Shown one piece after another: positions 6,691 through 7,724 of a stretch of 7,724 bases of DNA. Source of the stretch: Deltaproteobacteria bacterium (GTDB lineage Bacteria > Myxococcota > B64-G9); contig QMME01000181.1 in NCBI GenBank assembly GCA_003647095.1, forward strand, positions 1 to 7,724. Reading direction: 5' to 3'. Below the pieces are notes generated by a model. It saw only the letters and a list, made by a program, of their open reading frames with translations. It was not told the DNA's origin and made no database searches. The first letter of the stretch is position 1, and the number at the start of each line of letters is the position of its first letter. The position numbers and the translations under genes were made by a program.

Positions 6691-6713
6691 TACCGCGTAT
6701 GTCTAAATATATT
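6684..6713 (+). promoter_or_regulatory. Candidate sigma70 promoter for the PilZ-receiver gene
   Basis: TTGACA (6684-6689) and TATATT (6708-6713) are separated by 18 bp, a near-consensus pair. The -10 lies in an AT-rich patch that stands out from the GC-rich surroundings. Transcription would begin near 6720, about 30 nt before the TTG start. Confidence 0.6.
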
Positions 6714-6748
6714 GTCCTCGCCGAGGGCTTGACGTAGAGGATGAAGGA

Positions 6749-7549
6749 TTGAACGAGGAAGAGGGTACAGGCGGAGCAGAGAGACGGAAGTTTCGTCGCA
6801 CCGATGTCATGCTCAAGGTGCGTTACGCGGCTGCCCGTGATTTCCTGGTTGATTACACCGAGAATGTCTCCAGCGGTGGCCTGTTCATCGCCACCGAGGA
6901 ACCCTTTTCCGAGGGTGACATCATCGACTTCGAGATCTCCTTTCCGGGCCTGCTCAGCCCCATACCGCTGAGTGGACGGGTAACCTGGCGCCGCCCCGCC
7001 GGTGGCGGCGAACCCGTCGGCATCGGGGTGGAGGTGATCGGCGAGCCCGGGGATCACCGGCCGCTTTCCGTGCTGGTGACCCGCCTGCAACAGCAGGACG
7101 AGCCGCAGGACACTCCTCCGCTGCAACGGCCGCTGCCGCCGGTGGCCGAGGGAGAGTCCTTCCGGGTGCTGCTGGTGGAAGACAACGTGGTGGTGCGAGA
7201 CATGTTCCGCTACGGCATCCAGAAGTTACTGCGCAGCCGTGACAACAGCATGGACTTCGTGGTGTGCGAGGCAGAAAACGGTTCCGACGCCTGGAAATTG
7301 CTGGAGCAGGAATCCTTCAACTTGATCGTCCTCGATCTCTACATGCCGGTGATGGACGGCAAGCAACTCATCAAGCGAGTGCGCGAAACTCCGGCCACCA
7401 AGGACATTCCCATCATAGTGGTCAGTTCCGGCGGCGACGAAGACCGGCGCCGGGCCTTGCAGGCCGGCGCCGACATGTTCCTGGCCAAGCCCATCAAGCT
7501 GCGCCAGTTGGTGGAAACCATCGGCCGGCTGCTGGGCAATGACTTCTAG
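6749..7549 (+). CDS. PilZ domain - response regulator receiver fusion protein
   Basis: 266 residues. The N-terminal PilZ domain (about 10-115) has the RxxxR motif at 12-17 (RRKFRR) and NxSxxG at 39-44 (NVSSGG), both needed to bind cyclic di-GMP. Its GGLFIATEEPF stretch resembles the PilZ subfamily common in Myxococcus and Geobacter-type bacteria. After a Pro/Gln-rich linker (about 114-135), a receiver domain follows with the acidic pair E144 D145, phospho-acceptor D196 in VLDLYMP, S226/S227 and K247 in the LAKP motif, so it should be phosphorylatable. No output domain follows. The protein would combine a phosphorelay input with c-di-GMP sensing, presumably acting through protein contacts. The start is TTG at 6749, with AGAGG 8 nt upstream; no ATG lies before the RxxxR motif in frame. 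The gene is divergent from nuoJ and has its own near-consensus promoter. Confidence 0.88.
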   Translation: MNEEEGTGGAERRKFRRTDVMLKVRYAAARDFLVDYTENVSSGGLFIATEEPFSEGDIIDFEISFPGLLSPIPLSGRVTWRRPAGGGEPVGIGVEVIGEPGDHRPLSVLVTRLQQQDEPQDTPPLQRPLPPVAEGESFRVLLVEDNVVVRDMFRYGIQKLLRSRDNSMDFVVCEAENGSDAWKLLEQESFNLIVLDLYMPVMDGKQLIKRVRETPATKDIPIIVVSSGGDEDRRRALQAGADMFLAKPIKLRQLVETIGRLLGNDF

Positions 7550-7724
7550 TCCTGCCCTCCGGCAGGCATGGTATCGTCCTTCCGGTTGACGGCAACCTCC
7601 AGGCCCAGCAGGTCGAAGATGGTCTCTCGCAGCCCAGTCGGGGAAAAGGGTTTTTCGATGAGCATCACCGCCTTGCGGCGCAAGCGCTCCTTGGCGGCAG
7701 CGGTGAACACCCCCCCCGTCATGA
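7546..7724 (-). CDS. C-terminal end of a receiver-domain protein (response regulator or hybrid histidine kinase), partial
   Basis: Only the last 58 residues are visible; the frame is open to the window edge. The sequence begins MTGG, which corresponds to the beta-4 end of a receiver domain, and continues with IEKPFSPTGLRETIFDLL, containing the conserved Lys-Pro of the receiver active site and the last helix. A 16-residue tail follows. MTGG...IEKPF is common both in stand-alone regulators and in receiver domains ending hybrid histidine kinases, so the full protein type cannot be decided. Its stop (7548-7546) overlaps the stop of the PilZ-receiver gene in the shared palindrome CTAG. A hybrid kinase here would be a candidate phosphodonor for the neighbouring PilZ-receiver protein, but that is speculation. 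Confidence 0.8.
   Translation of the reverse strand, partial: MTGGVFTAAAKERLRRKAVMLIEKPFSPTGLRETIFDLLGLEVAVNRKDDTMPAGGQD
7551..7566. terminator. GC-rich hairpin just after the PilZ-receiver stop (weak terminator candidate)
   Basis: CCTGCC (7551-7556) and GGCAGG (7561-7566) form a perfect 6-bp stem with the loop CTCC, starting 2 bp after the stop at 7549. No T-run follows. It lies within the last codons of the convergent gene, so it could equally be a coding coincidence. Confidence 0.3.

Noticed and set aside
6741..6752. ATG AAG GAT TGA mini-ORF overlapping the TTG start of the PilZ-receiver gene
   Set aside because: Three codons with no properly spaced ribosome site; it is most likely part of the leader.
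6617..7126. Upstream extension of the nuoJ frame to 329 codons
   Set aside because: It would run through both promoters and the PilZ-receiver gene. The GTG at 6616 has a well-spaced GGGAGG.
1..7724. CRISPR arrays, tRNA, rRNA, insertion sequences
   Set aside because: No regularly spaced repeats, no tRNA-like cloverleaf or rRNA sequence, and no transposase-like frame were seen.

Overview
The window is GC-rich bacterial DNA with tightly packed genes. It encodes a selenocysteine elongation factor (SelB), a free-standing PilZ protein, a five-gene operon resembling the membrane arm of complex I (nuoJKLMN), a PilZ-receiver fusion, and the C-terminal end of another receiver-domain protein. Selenoprotein machinery combined with PilZ domains of the kind expanded in Myxococcus and Desulfuromonas/Geobacter-like lineages suggests a former deltaproteobacterium (Desulfuromonadota or Myxococcota). 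This taxonomic call is an inference from gene content only.

Layout. Bases 1-767 (+) are the C-terminal part of selB, cut by the window edge. Bases 792-1181 (+) are a small PilZ protein, 24 bp downstream and probably co-transcribed. It converges with the nuo operon, leaving only 4 bp between stop codons. Bases 6616 down to 1186 (-) carry nuoJ, nuoK, nuoL, nuoM and nuoN in the canonical order, with junctions of GTGA, TGATG, a 4-bp gap and ATGA. The whole operon appears to start at its own promoter in a 132-bp divergent intergenic region (6617-6748). That region holds a perfect 9-bp inverted repeat carrying one TTGACA box for each direction. Bases 6749-7549 (+) encode a PilZ-REC fusion. Its stop codon overlaps that of a convergent partial gene at 7724-7546 (-), the end of a receiver domain.

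The most interesting feature is the nuo operon. It has no nuoA-I, so it lacks the peripheral arm and the NuoH/NuoA coupling subunits. Reading the proteins against well-known E. coli complex I residues, most proton-pathway residues have been replaced. NuoK lacks both essential glutamates. NuoM has Arg and Pro in place of Lys234 and Lys265. NuoN has Phe, Leu and Met in place of Glu133, Lys217 and Lys247. NuoL has lost the His/Lys cluster of its second half-channel. The fold signatures, including the NuoL C-terminal traverse region, are still recognisable. This looks like a duplicated membrane arm that has moved away from ordinary complex I proton pumping, flanked on both sides by PilZ (c-di-GMP type) proteins. 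What it does cannot be read from the sequence.
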